Positions 63,976-64,000 of a stretch of 64,000 nucleotides of DNA are shown one piece after another. Each line of letters starts with the position of its first letter. Position 1 is the first letter of the stretch. The stretch lies in the NCBI GenBank assembly GCA_030749235.1, contig JASMKM010000007.1:1-64000 (forward strand), read 5' to 3'. The stretch is from Planctomycetota bacterium (GTDB taxonomy: Bacteria; Planctomycetota; UBA1135). Both the position numbers and the translations under genes were made by a program. Below the pieces are notes generated by a model that did not search any database, was not told the origin of the DNA, and saw nothing but the letters and a program-made list of their open reading frames with translations.

Positions 63976-64000
63976 AGGGCTGAATATCCTTCGGTTTTTG

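Overview
This 64 kb window is a dense bacterial chromosome segment of about 55 protein genes. I see no rRNA, tRNA, CRISPR array, insertion sequence or prophage. The content suggests a marine-type Planctomycetota bacterium or a close relative. The main reasons are an alternative complex III / caa3-type respiratory cluster, secreted proteins with EF-hand-like repeats (DLNGDGD...), Asp-box repeats and lamin-tail-like domains, a c-type cytochrome lipoprotein with a fibronectin-like front, and mostly weak Shine-Dalgarno sequences. The assignment is inferred from gene content, not from a marker-gene comparison.

Layout. 1-4184 (minus): an AddAB-like helicase/nuclease pair and an unknown gene. 4229-6444 (plus): alpha/beta hydrolase, hotdog thioesterase and ispG. 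6480-12311: a cytochrome lipoprotein, a GHMP-kinase-like protein that seems to have lost catalytic residues, a lipoprotein, an AlkA-type glycosylase and an acyl-CoA dehydrogenase. 12487-15226 (minus): a four-lipoprotein operon (COG3014-like, two YcfL-like, LpoB-like). 15340-18093: mutS. 18114-20502: an orphan NrfD/DsrP-like membrane protein divergent from a sigma-70 factor with a five-cysteine insert. 20675-21262: pabA/trpG-type amidotransferase. 21377-27159: lipA, pyruvate dehydrogenase E1 alpha, E1 beta, E2 and a second E1 alpha. 27581-41639: alternative complex III (actA, B, C, fused DE, F) followed by SCO and cytochrome c oxidase genes. 41629-44674: methyltransferase and monomeric isocitrate dehydrogenase. 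44738-47827: radical SAM protein, then a prephenate dehydrogenase-chorismate mutase fusion and DAHP synthase. 47911-52059: lpd, lipB and an ADP-forming acyl-CoA synthetase. 52087-59665 (minus): secreted proteins (beta-lactamase-fold plus lamin-tail, VWA, EF-hand repeats, a broken IPT/TIG gene, Asp-box). 59761-63975: a spermidine-synthase-like membrane protein, a conserved small protein and an M28 peptidase.

How the genes fit together. The window joins central carbon flow to respiration. LipA and LipB make the lipoyl groups of the E2 subunit, Lpd reoxidises them, Idh continues the TCA cycle, and quinol is oxidised by alternative complex III, which passes electrons to the caa3-type oxidase. TyrA-CM, DAHP synthase and the PabA/TrpG amidotransferase belong to aromatic/folate metabolism.

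Most notable observations: a cysteine-cluster sigma factor beside an orphan quinone-type membrane protein with a dyad between them; a perfect 18-bp palindrome upstream of the lipA-pdh operon; a recurring TANAATC promoter-like heptamer without a visible -35 box, three copies being so close to start codons that leaderless mRNAs are predicted; hairpins just upstream of several start codons; a degenerate GHMP kinase; an IPT/TIG gene split by an in-frame TAA; and a 29-codon ORF behind a perfect 12-nt Shine-Dalgarno match.
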